Shown here piece by piece: positions 23,108 through 31,794 of a DNA stretch of 64,000 nucleotides; position 1 is the first letter of the stretch; each line of letters begins with the position of its first letter. The notes beneath the pieces were generated by a model, which saw only the letters and a list, made by a program, of their open reading frames with translations, searched no databases and was not told where the DNA came from. A program made the translations under genes and the position numbers. Location: contig NZ_JAAMPU010000107.1 in assembly GCF_012911565.1 (NCBI RefSeq), positions 310,001 through 374,000 of the forward strand, in the 5' to 3' direction. The stretch comes from Flavobacterium silvaticum. GTDB taxonomy: Bacteria > Bacteroidota > Bacteroidia > Flavobacteriales > Flavobacteriaceae.

Positions 23108-25276
23108 ATGATCAGCATTACAGATAAAACCCTTCAGGACCTTCAGTTCCCTACCATACTTGAAACCGTCGCTTCTTCCTGCATCACCGAATCCGGAAAG
23201 GAAAAAGCGTTGGCCATAAAACCGTTCCGGGACGAGGAAACTTTGATGGCAGCCCTGAGCCAGACTTCGGAATACGTTTCTTCTTTCCAGAATAACAATG
23301 CGTTGCCGAACCATGGTTTCGAATCGGTAGCGGGGGAATTGAAATTCCTGGCCATAGAAGACAGTTTCCTCGAAGCAGCCGCTTTCCGCAAGATTGCCGT
23401 GTTGTCTGAAACAGCGAATACGATGATCCAGTTCCTGAGAAAGTTCGACGATTATTATCTGAAATTAAAGCTCAGGTCTGATTCAGTTACGTTCACTAAA
23501 GACATCAACAAGGAAATCGATGCGATCGTGGATCAATACGGCGAAGTCAAGGACAATGCATCGCCTATGCTGGCCGAAATCCGGCAGAATATCAATATGG
23601 TCCGGGCCAAAATCAACCAGAGTTTCGCCCAGTCGCTCTCGCATTACAACAATCTGGGGTATCTGGACGACATACGCGAAAGCGTCGTGGAAAACCGGCG
23701 TGTGCTTGCTGTTCTGGCCATGTACAGGCGAAAGGTAAAAGGCAGTATCCTTGGCACTTCAAAAACCGGAAGCATTGCATTCGTAGAGCCCGAAGCAACA
23801 CTGAAATATTCGCGCGAACTCAATAATCTGGAGTTTGAACAGCGCGAAGAAATTACCAGAATCCTTAAAAAGTTATCGGCTACTATCCGTCCGATGATTC
23901 CGATTGTTTCCTCTTATGAAGATTTCCTCAGCGATATCGACGTGGTGTTCGCCAAGGCCAAATATGCGCTCCGGATCAATGGTATTTTGCCTCACATAAA
24001 CAAATCGCGACGGTTGTATTTCCGTGAAGCCTTCCATCCTATCCTGTTATTGACGAACCGTCAGAAAAAAGAACCGGTTTATCCACAGGATTTCGAATTG
24101 AATCCGGAGAACAGGATTATCGTGATTTCCGGCCCGAACGCAGGAGGAAAAACCATTTCGCTAAAAACGGTCGGTTTGCTTCAATTGATGCTGCAAAGCG
24201 GTTTGTTGATTCCGGTGCATGAACGAAGCGAGACGTTTTTGTTCGACCGGATACTGACGGATATCGGAGACAATCAATCCATTGAAAACCATTTAAGTAC
24301 CTATAGCTATCGCCTGAAGAACATGAACTACTTCCTTAAGAAGTGTAATGACAGGACGTTGTTTCTTATCGATGAATTCGGAACAGGTTCAGATCCGGAA
24401 CTCGGTGGTGCATTGGCCGAAGTCTTCCTTGAGGAATTCTATCATCGCGAAGCTTTCGGTATCATCACGACGCATTATGCCAATCTCAAAATGCTCGCGA
24501 ATGAATTGCCATTTGCTGCTAACGCCAATATGCTTTTTGACGAAAAGTCCCTGGAACCGATGTATCGGTTGATTATCGGACAGGCCGGAAGTTCGTTTAC
24601 GTTTGAAGTGGCTCAAAAGAACGGCATTCCGTACGGCTTGATCAATAGGGCCAAGAAAAAAATAGAAGGCGGCAAAGTGCGTTTTGACAAGACCATCGCA
24701 ACGTTACAGAAAGAACGGTCGAAACTCGAAAAGACATCGCAGAACCTGAAAGAAGAAGAAACCAAAGCCCGAGAGGAAAGCCGTAAACTCGAAGACACGA
24801 ACGTACGCATACGCCAAAAGCTTGAAAGTTATCAGGAATTGTACGATTCAAATCAAAAGACCATTTACCTGGGCCAGAAAATCGAGGACATGGCCGATAA
24901 ATACTTCAACAACAAAAATAAAAAAGACCTTATCGGTGAATTTTTGAGGCTTGTTGAAATCGAGAATTCCAAACGTAAAAAGGCAACCCCGAAAGAAAAA
25001 AAGGCCGAAGAAGTCAAAAAGAAAGAGGTAGTCATTGAGGTCAAAGCCGTCGTAGAAGAAATCCGTCAGCAGAAAAAAGAAAAGAAAATCAAGGAAGCTG
25101 CGGCTCCAAAACCAAAGGCCACATTGAAAGTGGGAGACAGAGTCCGGATGCTTGAAGGAAAAGCCGTGGGCAGTATCGATTCGATTGAGAAAAACAAAGC
25201 GACAGTAAATTACGGCCTGTTCACTTCCAAAGTCAGCCTGGACGAATTGGAACTGGTTGAAGCCAAGAAAAAATAA
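23108..25276 (+). CDS. mutS2: MutS2-family ATPase lacking the Smr nuclease domain
   Basis: 722 residues from ATG 23108. After the clamp/lever region, the ABC-type ATPase carries Walker A GPNAGGKT at 342-349, the signature-type region IGDNQSIENHLSTYS, Walker B LFLIDEFGTGSDP and THYANLK. A long lysine/glutamate coiled region (about 530-680) follows and the protein ends in a small KOW-like beta domain (VGDRVRMLEG...). The C-terminal Smr endonuclease domain of Bacillus-type MutS2 is not present. MutS2 proteins act in recombination suppression or ribosome rescue; without Smr the nuclease roles would need a partner. Confidence 0.92.
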   Translation: MISITDKTLQDLQFPTILETVASSCITESGKEKALAIKPFRDEETLMAALSQTSEYVSSFQNNNALPNHGFESVAGELKFLAIEDSFLEAAAFRKIAVLSETANTMIQFLRKFDDYYLKLKLRSDSVTFTKDINKEIDAIVDQYGEVKDNASPMLAEIRQNINMVRAKINQSFAQSLSHYNNLGYLDDIRESVVENRRVLAVLAMYRRKVKGSILGTSKTGSIAFVEPEATLKYSRELNNLEFEQREEITRILKKLSATIRPMIPIVSSYEDFLSDIDVVFAKAKYALRINGILPHINKSRRLYFREAFHPILLLTNRQKKEPVYPQDFELNPENRIIVISGPNAGGKTISLKTVGLLQLMLQSGLLIPVHERSETFLFDRILTDIGDNQSIENHLSTYSYRLKNMNYFLKKCNDRTLFLIDEFGTGSDPELGGALAEVFLEEFYHREAFGIITTHYANLKMLANELPFAANANMLFDEKSLEPMYRLIIGQAGSSFTFEVAQKNGIPYGLINRAKKKIEGGKVRFDKTIATLQKERSKLEKTSQNLKEEETKAREESRKLEDTNVRIRQKLESYQELYDSNQKTIYLGQKIEDMADKYFNNKNKKDLIGEFLRLVEIENSKRKKATPKEKKAEEVKKKEVVIEVKAVVEEIRQQKKEKKIKEAAAPKPKATLKVGDRVRMLEGKAVGSIDSIEKNKATVNYGLFTSKVSLDELELVEAKKK

Positions 25277-25394
25277 TTAATAATTAACGATGAATAATTA
25301 ATAATTCCTTTATAATAAATTATTCTATTTAATCACCTGATCCACCCACAACGCCTTCATTGTTAATTGTTAATCATTCATTATTAATTCAACT

Positions 25395-25817
25395 ATGAAC
25401 ATCCAAAACCTCCCGCAAGGAAAAAAAATAATCCTATTCGACGGAGTCTGCAACCTGTGCAACTCATTCGTGCAATATGTAATCGAGCGTGATAAAAAAG
25501 ATACGTTCCGGTTTGCATCGCTCCAATCTGAAATTGGCGAAGAAATACTAAATCATATTGGCATTGACAGAAGCAAGACCGATAGCATCATCCTATACGA
25601 ACCGGGAATCGCGTATTATTACAAATCGTCTGCGGCGCTCGAAATCGCAAAGTCACTAAGCGGCTTCGTAAGCTGGTCTTTCGGATTCAAAATATTGCCG
25701 ACCGCATTCCGTGACTGGGTTTATGATTATGTCGCGAAGAACAGATACAAATGGTTCGGGAAACAGGAAAGTTGCTGGTTACCGACACCTGAGTTGAAAG
25801 GAAAATTCATCGATTGA
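25395..25817 (+). CDS. DCC-family (DUF393) thiol-disulfide oxidoreductase-like protein
   Basis: 140 residues with the family-defining FDGVCNLCNSFVQYV near the N-terminus, giving a CxxC pair in a thioredoxin-like context. Conserved RFASLQSE and the basic, aromatic C-terminal half (FRDWVYDYVAKNRYKWFG) fit the family. Biochemical function of DCC proteins is not established. It is followed by a terminator at 25821-25850 and preceded by AT-rich intergenic DNA containing TTAATAATTAAC-type motifs. Confidence 0.88.
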   Translation: MNIQNLPQGKKIILFDGVCNLCNSFVQYVIERDKKDTFRFASLQSEIGEEILNHIGIDRSKTDSIILYEPGIAYYYKSSAALEIAKSLSGFVSWSFGFKILPTAFRDWVYDYVAKNRYKWFGKQESCWLPTPELKGKFID

Positions 25818-25818
25818 A

Positions 25819-25855
25819 ATAAAAAAGCCGGAATCATTCGTTCCGGCTTTGTCTT
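25819..25855. terminator. Bidirectional terminator between DCC and T9SS genes
   Basis: AAAGCCGGAA / TTCCGGCTTT stem with loop TCATTCG; six A residues on the left give a strong T-run for minus-strand transcripts of the T9SS gene, and TTTGTCTTT follows on the right for the DCC gene. Confidence 0.8.
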
Positions 25856-25869
25856 TATATGATGGTTTA

Positions 25870-26751
25870 TCAATTCTTTACGATTTTCTTCACGGCTTTC
25901 CCTTGATTCGTTATGAGTTCCAATGCATACATTCCTGTAGAGAGTGTTGACAAATCAATTGCTGTATCAGTTCCTGTCAATTGCCTTGATAAAACGAGAC
26001 GACCGTTAAGATCATAAATCCTGGCTTCAGAAGCGGTCGCATCTGTCAGGGAAACATTCAAAATATCTTTTGCGGGATTTGGATACACCTTGACCAACGA
26101 AGAAGCATAATCACTTACTCCAAGAATATCCGCATCGACCCTGTAACCATCCATTGCAATGAAATATTCATTAGTACAATCAAAATGACGGACGACGAGC
26201 CTGACACTCTGGCCTTGATATGCACTTAAATCCATAGTCCTGAATGATCCCTCTGGTTCGGCGAGCGTTTCCTCATAAAGCGGCTCTCCAAGTATGGCAA
26301 CAATTTCTGAAACTTCATTGTAATCGTCAACTATATTCTGGATAAGTTCGGTTGTAGCCGCGTCGCCGGGAATGGCATAGATGGCAAAATGTTCTGCGAA
26401 AAAAGTAAAATCCAATGCGCCAATCTTAACCTTTGCTTCTACATTGGTCGCTCCTTCCGGAATAGAAACTACAGGAAGAAAAAGAAGATTGTCCGGAGTA
26501 AGTGCCGGATCTTCGGCATTTTCATCATAAGAAGCGGAATAGGCAAATCCGCCGTGTATGTTGAGCAGTTCCGAATTTGGAACAGATTCTTCGGTTATTC
26601 CCCACACAATTCCGTCACCGTCTGCATCGAGCGTATACATATCATCAAAATCCGAAGCCTGGTCAAAATCAAGATTTATGATATTGGTCTGGGCAGACGA
26701 TTGTCCGTATGTGAGAAAGCCCAATGTGGCGATAAGTAAAATTCTTTTCAT
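25870..26751 (-). CDS. Secreted protein with jelly-roll (choice-of-anchor J-like) region and T9SS type A sorting domain
   Basis: 293 residues from ATG 26751 (MKRILLIATLGFL signal peptide, cleavage near SSAQ). The central part looks like a MAM/choice-of-anchor type jelly-roll (INLDFDQASDFDDMYTLD, later VRLVVRHFDCTNEYFIAMDG). The C-terminus has YPNPAKDILNVSL, YDLNGRLVLSRQ and a final basic KAVKKIVKN, a textbook T9SS type A domain. The protein should be exported to the cell surface or medium. No catalytic motif is visible. It converges with the DCC gene on a shared terminator. Confidence 0.87.
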   Translation of the reverse strand: MKRILLIATLGFLTYGQSSAQTNIINLDFDQASDFDDMYTLDADGDGIVWGITEESVPNSELLNIHGGFAYSASYDENAEDPALTPDNLLFLPVVSIPEGATNVEAKVKIGALDFTFFAEHFAIYAIPGDAATTELIQNIVDDYNEVSEIVAILGEPLYEETLAEPEGSFRTMDLSAYQGQSVRLVVRHFDCTNEYFIAMDGYRVDADILGVSDYASSLVKVYPNPAKDILNVSLTDATASEARIYDLNGRLVLSRQLTGTDTAIDLSTLSTGMYALELITNQGKAVKKIVKN

Positions 26752-26772
26752 AGCTGTTATTTTCGTTTCAAT

Positions 26773-26780
26773 CAAAATTA
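26773..26780 (-). promoter_or_regulatory. Candidate -7 element (TAATTTTG) of the T9SS gene
   Basis: Exact TANNTTTG on the minus strand, 21 bp upstream of the ATG at 26751. A TTTG lies 14 bases further upstream, closer than the usual 18-20, so the assignment is tentative. Confidence 0.35.
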
Positions 26781-26823
26781 AAATAAAAACTTTTCAAAAA
26801 ACAGGCTTTTGGACAAACAGCTC

Positions 26824-28089
26824 TTATTCCCGATTATCTGCCGATATGTGCTTTGGCTTACCTATAACACTTGTTGCCAATGCATTTCCAAGAACATTTG
26901 TCGCGCTGCGGAACATATCGCAAAAATGATCTATCGGCAGTATGAGTCCGATGCCCACGATCGGGATATCGAACATACCGCAAGTTGCGGCAACAACCAC
27001 CAGACTGGCCCGCGGTACACCGGCGATTCCTTTGCTTGTAAGCATCAGCACCAAAAGCATGGTGAGTTGTGTTCCGATGTCGAGTGTGATGCCATACGCC
27101 TGAGCAATGAAGATGCTGGCAAACGTCATGTACATCATGCTGCCGTCAAGGTTGAACGAATAGCCTAGCGGCAACATAAAAGATACGATTCGGTTCGGGA
27201 TGCCGAAGCGTTCGAGTTCACTGGTCAGCTTTGGGAACACGGCCTCGCTGCTTGTGGTACTAAAGGCGATGAAAAGCGGCCCTGCGATACGTTTGAGCAA
27301 CGTGGTCATCCTTGATTTCAAAACCAGATAGCCAACAAGTAAAAGCACGACCCAAAGCGATGCGATACCTACCAGGAATGATCCGAAAAAGTAAGTGTAC
27401 GTCTTTAGCAAATCGGCAAAATCACGGATTGCAAATACGGCAGCAATGGCTCCGAAAACTCCAATAGGCGCAAATTTCATCACATATCCAACCATCTTGA
27501 GTATGATATGCGCCAGACTGTCAAGTAACTTGATGATTGGTTTGGCGGCTTTCCCGATAGAGGCTGCAGCCAATCCGAAGAATATGGAAAAGATGACGAT
27601 CTGCAGGATTTCATTGGTAGCCAACGCTTCAAAAACACTTTTGGGAAAGATGTGTTCGACGAAATTTTTAGCCGAAAACGCCTGTGTATTTCCCGAAACT
27701 TCAGTGGCTTGCTTGATGTCAAGATGCGGTAGGTTCAATCCTTTTCCGGGTTCGAGCACATTGACCCAAAGCATCCCGATAAGTAATGAAATGAACGATG
27801 CCGAAAAGAACCAAAGCAATGCCTTACCTCCTATTTTCCCGACTTCTGAAATATTGCCGAGCTTGGCAATCCCGACCACAAGTGTCGAAAAAACCAACGG
27901 CGCGATGATCATCTGGACCAAGCGTATAAAGACTGTCGCAAGTAATTTTATACCGTCACTAAAAGATTCGGCAGCTTCGGGCTCAAAACCCTGGCGTACA
28001 TAAACACCTACGCCAATGCCAAGGACCATCGCGATAAGGATTTGTAAAGTCAGGTTTGAGAAAATTCCCGGTTTGGAAGTGCGCTCCAT
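26824..28089 (-). CDS. Dicarboxylate/amino acid:cation symporter (DAACS family)
   Basis: 421 residues, eight membrane segments plus re-entrant loops. Family motifs include the serine-rich loop FSTTSSEAVFPKL, the substrate-cation region SFNLDGSMMYMTFA and GIAGVPRASLVVVAA, and the asparagine/aspartate-rich PIDHFCDMFRSATNVLGN. It should take up glutamate, aspartate or C4-dicarboxylates such as fumarate or succinate using H+ or Na+. It ends next to the T9SS gene promoter and starts at the last base of aroC's stop (28089), so it is probably co-transcribed with aroC. Confidence 0.92.
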   Translation of the reverse strand: MERTSKPGIFSNLTLQILIAMVLGIGVGVYVRQGFEPEAAESFSDGIKLLATVFIRLVQMIIAPLVFSTLVVGIAKLGNISEVGKIGGKALLWFFSASFISLLIGMLWVNVLEPGKGLNLPHLDIKQATEVSGNTQAFSAKNFVEHIFPKSVFEALATNEILQIVIFSIFFGLAAASIGKAAKPIIKLLDSLAHIILKMVGYVMKFAPIGVFGAIAAVFAIRDFADLLKTYTYFFGSFLVGIASLWVVLLLVGYLVLKSRMTTLLKRIAGPLFIAFSTTSSEAVFPKLTSELERFGIPNRIVSFMLPLGYSFNLDGSMMYMTFASIFIAQAYGITLDIGTQLTMLLVLMLTSKGIAGVPRASLVVVAATCGMFDIPIVGIGLILPIDHFCDMFRSATNVLGNALATSVIGKPKHISADNRE

Positions 28090-29159
28090 TATTTTGAATG
28101 CGGATAAGAGTTGTCAATCAGGTAAAAATCGGCCAGCACCATGGCGGCCATGGCTTCTACTATAGGTACTGCACGCGGAACCACGCATGGATCGTGTCGA
28201 CCTTTCCCTTGTTGCATGACGATTTCACCGGATGCTGTCAGTACTTCCTGTTCACGTATCAATGTAGCCACGGGTTTGAAAGCCACGCGAAAATAAATGT
28301 CCATACCGTTGGAAATGCCGCCCTGAATTCCGCCGGACAGATTGCTTTTGGTAGAGCCATCTGGATTGAACAGATCGTTATGTTCACTGCCTTTCATTCG
28401 GGCACCACAGAATCCGCTACCGAATTCAAAACCCTTGACGGCATTGATGCTTAACATCGCTTTGCCCAATTGGGCATGCAATTTATCGAATACAGGCTCG
28501 CCCCAACCGGCCGGAACGCCTTCTATGACACAGGTCACGGTTCCGCCTATGGTATCACCTTGTTTGCGGATTTCACGAATCAGGGCTTCCATTTTTTCGG
28601 CAGTTGCGGTATCCGGGCAACGCACGTCGTTTGAATCTACGGCGTCGAGGTCGAGCTGCTGGTATGGCTTATCTATGAAAATATCCCCGACCGAAGAAAC
28701 GAACGCACGGACTTTTATATGTGACAGGACTTGTTTGGCAATAGCCCCGGCAACGACTCGTGAAGCCGTTTCGCGGGCCGAACTTCTTCCGCCTCCACGG
28801 TGATCGCGATGTCCGTATTTTTCGTGATACGTGTAATCGGCATGGCTGGGACGGAATGCGTCTTTGAGATGGTCGTAATCATGGGATTTCTGGTCGCTGT
28901 TGCGGATGATGAACCCGATTGGCGCACCTGTAGTTTTGCCTTCGAAAATACCCGAAAGAAATTCAACCTCGTCTTCTTCCTTGCGTTGGGTGACTATGGC
29001 GGATTGTCCGGGACGACGACGGCGCATTTCTGTCCGGATAGCTTCAAGATCGATTTCGATATTTGGCGGACAACCGTCGATTACACCGCCTATGGCGGCT
29101 CCGTGTGATTCGCCGAATGAACTTAACCTATATAATGTTCCGAAAGAATTGCCTGCCAT
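28089..29159 (-). CDS. aroC: Chorismate synthase
   Basis: 356 residues, standard length. The FMN- and substrate-binding signatures are clear: [17 protein letters not shown] near the N-terminus, [19 protein letters not shown], the [17 protein letters not shown] signature in the middle, and the C-terminal [19 protein letters not shown]. It makes chorismate from EPSP, the last step of the shikimate pathway. No other aro gene is adjacent; the symporter follows with a one-base overlap. Confidence 0.97.
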   Translation of the reverse strand: MAGNSFGTLYRLSSFGESHGAAIGGVIDGCPPNIEIDLEAIRTEMRRRRPGQSAIVTQRKEEDEVEFLSGIFEGKTTGAPIGFIIRNSDQKSHDYDHLKDAFRPSHADYTYHEKYGHRDHRGGGRSSARETASRVVAGAIAKQVLSHIKVRAFVSSVGDIFIDKPYQQLDLDAVDSNDVRCPDTATAEKMEALIREIRKQGDTIGGTVTCVIEGVPAGWGEPVFDKLHAQLGKAMLSINAVKGFEFGSGFCGARMKGSEHNDLFNPDGSTKSNLSGGIQGGISNGMDIYFRVAFKPVATLIREQEVLTASGEIVMQQGKGRHDPCVVPRAVPIVEAMAAMVLADFYLIDNSYPHSK

Positions 29160-29173
29160 GTTTTGGTTTTGGA

Positions 29174-29181
29174 CAAAAATA
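29174..29181 (-). promoter_or_regulatory. Candidate -7 element (TATTTTTG) of aroC
   Basis: Exact TANNTTTG on the minus strand 14 bp upstream of the aroC start at 29159. No clear -33 TTTG; the upstream sequence is a TTAATAATTAAC-type AT repeat. Confidence 0.35.
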
Positions 29182-29382
29182 ACGGATAATTAATAATTAA
29201 CGATGAATAATTGAATTCCTAGTAGAATTAAAAGTCGCGTCATCCCGAAGATTAATTGTGAAAACTTCGGAGAAAATAGACGGGCGGAATTACGAGGTAA
29301 TTTTCAAGGCAATAAAAGAATAAGTTGTTACCATTACATCACTGACAAATTTCAAAAAATAAACAGGAGCGGGTGGTTAGAA

Positions 29383-29521
29383 AATTTAACATTTTTTACA
29401 GGAAAAATGTACCTGGGAAATTTTCGGATTTTGTAGGGAACACCAATGGCCCCTCCCCAGTGGCAAAGTAACAATCTGCAAAATATGTCCGATACAGAAA
29501 AAATGTATAAAAAGTTAAATT
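29383..29521 (+). repeat. Copy 2 of the 138-bp palindromic element (family A)
   Basis: 139 bp bounded by AATTTAACATTTTTTACA on the left and TGTATAAAAAGTTAAATT on the right, which are imperfect terminal inverted repeats. The core reads TTTTGTAGGGAACACCAATG then GCCCCTCCCCAGTGGCAA. It lies in the 727-bp gene-free region between aroC and the phosphoesterase gene, which also holds the 40-bp tandem repeats at 29656-29750 and no credible ORF. Confidence 0.8.
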
Positions 29522-29655
29522 GATATTTCGTGTCAGAGACGAAATTTCCTGTGCAAAAGATAAAAGCAATCTTGAAACAAATTGAATGTCTTGCCCACAA
29601 ATCCCTGATCTCTATCAAATCAGGTTGCCATGTGTGAAATCACATATAAAAAATC

Positions 29656-29750
29656 ATTTAACACAAAAAGCGTGTTAAAGCATTTTAAAATTATGATTTA
29701 ACACAGAAAAAGTGTGAAACCATTTTTCAAATTTTATTTAACACAGAAAA
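29656..29750. repeat. Tandem imperfect 40-bp repeats upstream of the phosphoesterase gene
   Basis: ATTTAACACA(A/G)AAA begins at 29656, 29696 and 29736, exactly 40 bp apart; the units continue with G(C/T)GT(G/T)xxAAxCATTTT and then A/T. The third unit is cut off after about 15 bases, and a partial unit (TGTGTGAAATCACAT) precedes the first. Each unit contains a TTAACAC...GTGTTAA-type dyad, so the array could be a set of protein-binding sites. It ends 137 bp before the ATG at 29887. Confidence 0.7.
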
Positions 29751-29886
29751 TCAATAACGAAAGAACTCAAATAAAGTCCGTAACCCAGATGCTGTAGCAA
29801 CAGTTAACCATCAGTACCCATAACCTTAACCTTCGCTTGTCTTTCTTCTAAAACACAATGCTTTCATTTGTAAAACGTCAATCCAG

Positions 29887-30720
29887 ATGAAAAAGAGAAA
29901 ACCGGTAGTAGTAGTGTTGTCCGATGTCCATTTAGGCACCTACGGATGCCACGCCAAAGAGTTGTTGCATTACCTCAAATCCATCAAGCCGAAAATACTG
30001 ATCCTCAACGGAGACATCATTGATATCTGGCAATTCCGCAAATCATATTTTCCAAAGACACATTTGAAAGTGGTACAGCGTATCATGGATTTCGCAGCCA
30101 AAGGCACGCAGGTGTATTACCTGACCGGAAATCACGATGAGATGTTGCGTAAGTTCAGCGACATGCGTTTAGGAAATTTACATTTGGCCGATAAACTCGT
30201 ACTTGAACTCGACGGACGCAAAGCCTGGGTTTTCCACGGAGACGTTTTTGATTCCTCTGTCCAGCATTCCAAATGGATCGCGCGATTGGGTGGATGGGGT
30301 TATGATTACCTGATTCTGGTAAACCGAATGGTGAATTGGTGCCTGGCAAAACTGGGCCGCGAGCCTTATTCCTTCTCAAAAAAGATAAAAGGCAGCGTCA
30401 AAAAGGCGGTGAAATTTATATCAGATTTTGAAAAGACGGCTACAGACCTGGCCATAGAGAACGGATACGATTATGTAATCTGCGGGCATATCCATGAACC
30501 GAAGATTGTAGAAACTTCAAACAAGCACGGTAAAACGACGTACCTCAATTCAGGCGATTGGATCGAAAACAGGACGGCTTTGGAATACTATAAAAAAAGC
30601 TGGAAACTGTATTCCTATGATGAGAACAAACCTCAGGAAGACGAAGAGGATTTGTTTGAAATGGAGAATGAAATACTGTCGCTGGATTTGACCGGACGCA
30701 AAATGACAATTTCCGCCTGA
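29887..30720 (+). CDS. Calcineurin-like phosphoesterase, UDP-2,3-diacylglucosamine diphosphatase-like
   Basis: 277 residues. All five metallophosphoesterase motifs are visible: SDVHLG at 12-17, NGDIIDIW, TGNHDE, FHGDVFD and CGHIHEP. The order and spacing resemble LpxH, which hydrolyses UDP-diacylglucosamine to lipid X in lipid A synthesis, and Bacteroidota proteins of this size are usually assigned there; a wider phosphoesterase role is possible. The C-terminal extension (from about 230) is acidic. Long 5' region with tandem repeats suggests regulation. Confidence 0.82.
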   Translation: MKKRKPVVVVLSDVHLGTYGCHAKELLHYLKSIKPKILILNGDIIDIWQFRKSYFPKTHLKVVQRIMDFAAKGTQVYYLTGNHDEMLRKFSDMRLGNLHLADKLVLELDGRKAWVFHGDVFDSSVQHSKWIARLGGWGYDYLILVNRMVNWCLAKLGREPYSFSKKIKGSVKKAVKFISDFEKTATDLAIENGYDYVICGHIHEPKIVETSNKHGKTTYLNSGDWIENRTALEYYKKSWKLYSYDENKPQEDEEDLFEMENEILSLDLTGRKMTISA

Positions 30721-30803
30721 TCCCAAATGGAAATCATGTAACAAGAATTTTCTGTCGAAAAAATCTGATGGCTAGTTTTACAAAAACTAAAACACAAACC
30801 ATC

Positions 30804-31340
30804 ATGACAAAACGAATCTTGTTTTCAGTATTCCTTTTGGCCGGATTATCGGCAAGCACAAAAGCACAGACAATTCCTAAAAATGCCATCGGGCTAAGGC
30901 CTAATGCCGGAGACGGAATTGGGCTTGACGCTTCTTACCAACGCAAAGTTTTTACAAAAAACCGGCTCGAGTTTGATTTAGGTCTTCGCGAAGACGGACA
31001 TTACGATGCCGTTAAATTCGCCGCCCTTTTCCATTGGGTATTCAAAATTGACAAAGGATTCAACTTTTACGCCGGCCCTGGAATTGGAGCCGGACACTGG
31101 AACGACGACCGCAATTATTACAACAACGGAAACGGGAATGATCCGCGCTGGTCAGATAACGGCGGTTACGGATTCGTTACCGGAGTAGCCGGAATCGAAT
31201 ATGTATTCTCAAACATACCGCTCCAATTGTCATTCGACATCCGTCCGGAAGTTCATTTTGGGGACGACCGTAAAGATTATGACAATGATTATCACGACCT
31301 GGTTCCCGATGTTGGTTTCGGCGTCCGATACACCTTCTAA
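30804..31340 (+). CDS. Secreted/outer-membrane barrel-like protein of unknown function
   Basis: 178 residues from ATG 30804 (a further upstream ATG at 30768 would add 12 non-signal residues, less likely). MTKRILFSVFLLAGLSASTKAQ is a signal peptide. The mature part alternates strands (RLEFDLGLRED, GFVTGVAGIEYVF) and ends VPDVGFGVRYTF, a barrel-type C-terminus with terminal Phe. An Asn/Gly/Asp-rich loop (NDDRNYYNNGNGNDPRW) may bind ions. No family recognised. A strong terminator follows. Confidence 0.75.
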   Translation: MTKRILFSVFLLAGLSASTKAQTIPKNAIGLRPNAGDGIGLDASYQRKVFTKNRLEFDLGLREDGHYDAVKFAALFHWVFKIDKGFNFYAGPGIGAGHWNDDRNYYNNGNGNDPRWSDNGGYGFVTGVAGIEYVFSNIPLQLSFDIRPEVHFGDDRKDYDNDYHDLVPDVGFGVRYTF

Positions 31341-31377
31341 AAAAAATCCCCGTCATCACGAACGGGGATTTTTTTTA
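31340..31377. terminator. Strong bidirectional terminator
   Basis: AAAAAATCCCCGT / ACGGGGATTTTTT stem with loop CATCACGA and A/T runs on both sides, between two converging genes. It overlaps the last bases of the PrcB-like gene. Confidence 0.88.
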
Positions 31378-31794
31378 TTCGAATACAATCGGTTTCTTTG
31401 AATTGATTTTTACGATGGCGTACGGATTCGTAATAGCCATAGTCGCCATACCATCGGGTTTGGTTTCCTTGACTTTCACTACGATTTTGTCCGGGAATTC
31501 TTGTGCCGATTCCACTGTAATACTATATCCGCCGGTATTTTTTTCGCCCATGTTCAGTAAAACGAAATTGGCCGTCTGCACATCTGATGGCTGGACTTTG
31601 CCTTTGAGTTTTTTATCGTTGAGCAACATCTGAATTTCCTGTTCCGTAGTGAGGGTTTCATAGAACTGGAAATTCCCGCCTCCGTATTCGGATGTTGTCA
31701 GGACTTCAAACAATGGCTTTGTGCCAGTAGTCGCTTTTGGGGCAGAACAGGAAACAACTAAAATTACCGAGAACAGGCAGATGACTTTTTTCAT
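31375..31794 (-). CDS. PrcB-like lipoprotein
   Basis: 139 residues. Lipobox with Cys16 (VVSCSAP) after a short signal. The C-terminal half contains FVLLNMGEKNTGGYSITVES, the hallmark of the PrcB_C domain first described in the treponemal PrcA-PrcB-PrtP protease complex, and VKVKETKPDG. Here it is probably an independent periplasmic or surface lipoprotein. It overlaps the end of bshA by 4 bp (31791-31794), so the two are likely translated from one message. Confidence 0.8.
   Translation of the reverse strand: MKKVICLFSVILVVSCSAPKATTGTKPLFEVLTTSEYGGGNFQFYETLTTEQEIQMLLNDKKLKGKVQPSDVQTANFVLLNMGEKNTGGYSITVESAQEFPDKIVVKVKETKPDGMATMAITNPYAIVKINSKKPIVFE

Noticed and set aside
29656..29750. CRISPR array
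   Set aside because: The 40-bp units are contiguous imperfect tandem repeats without unique spacers, and no cas gene is present.
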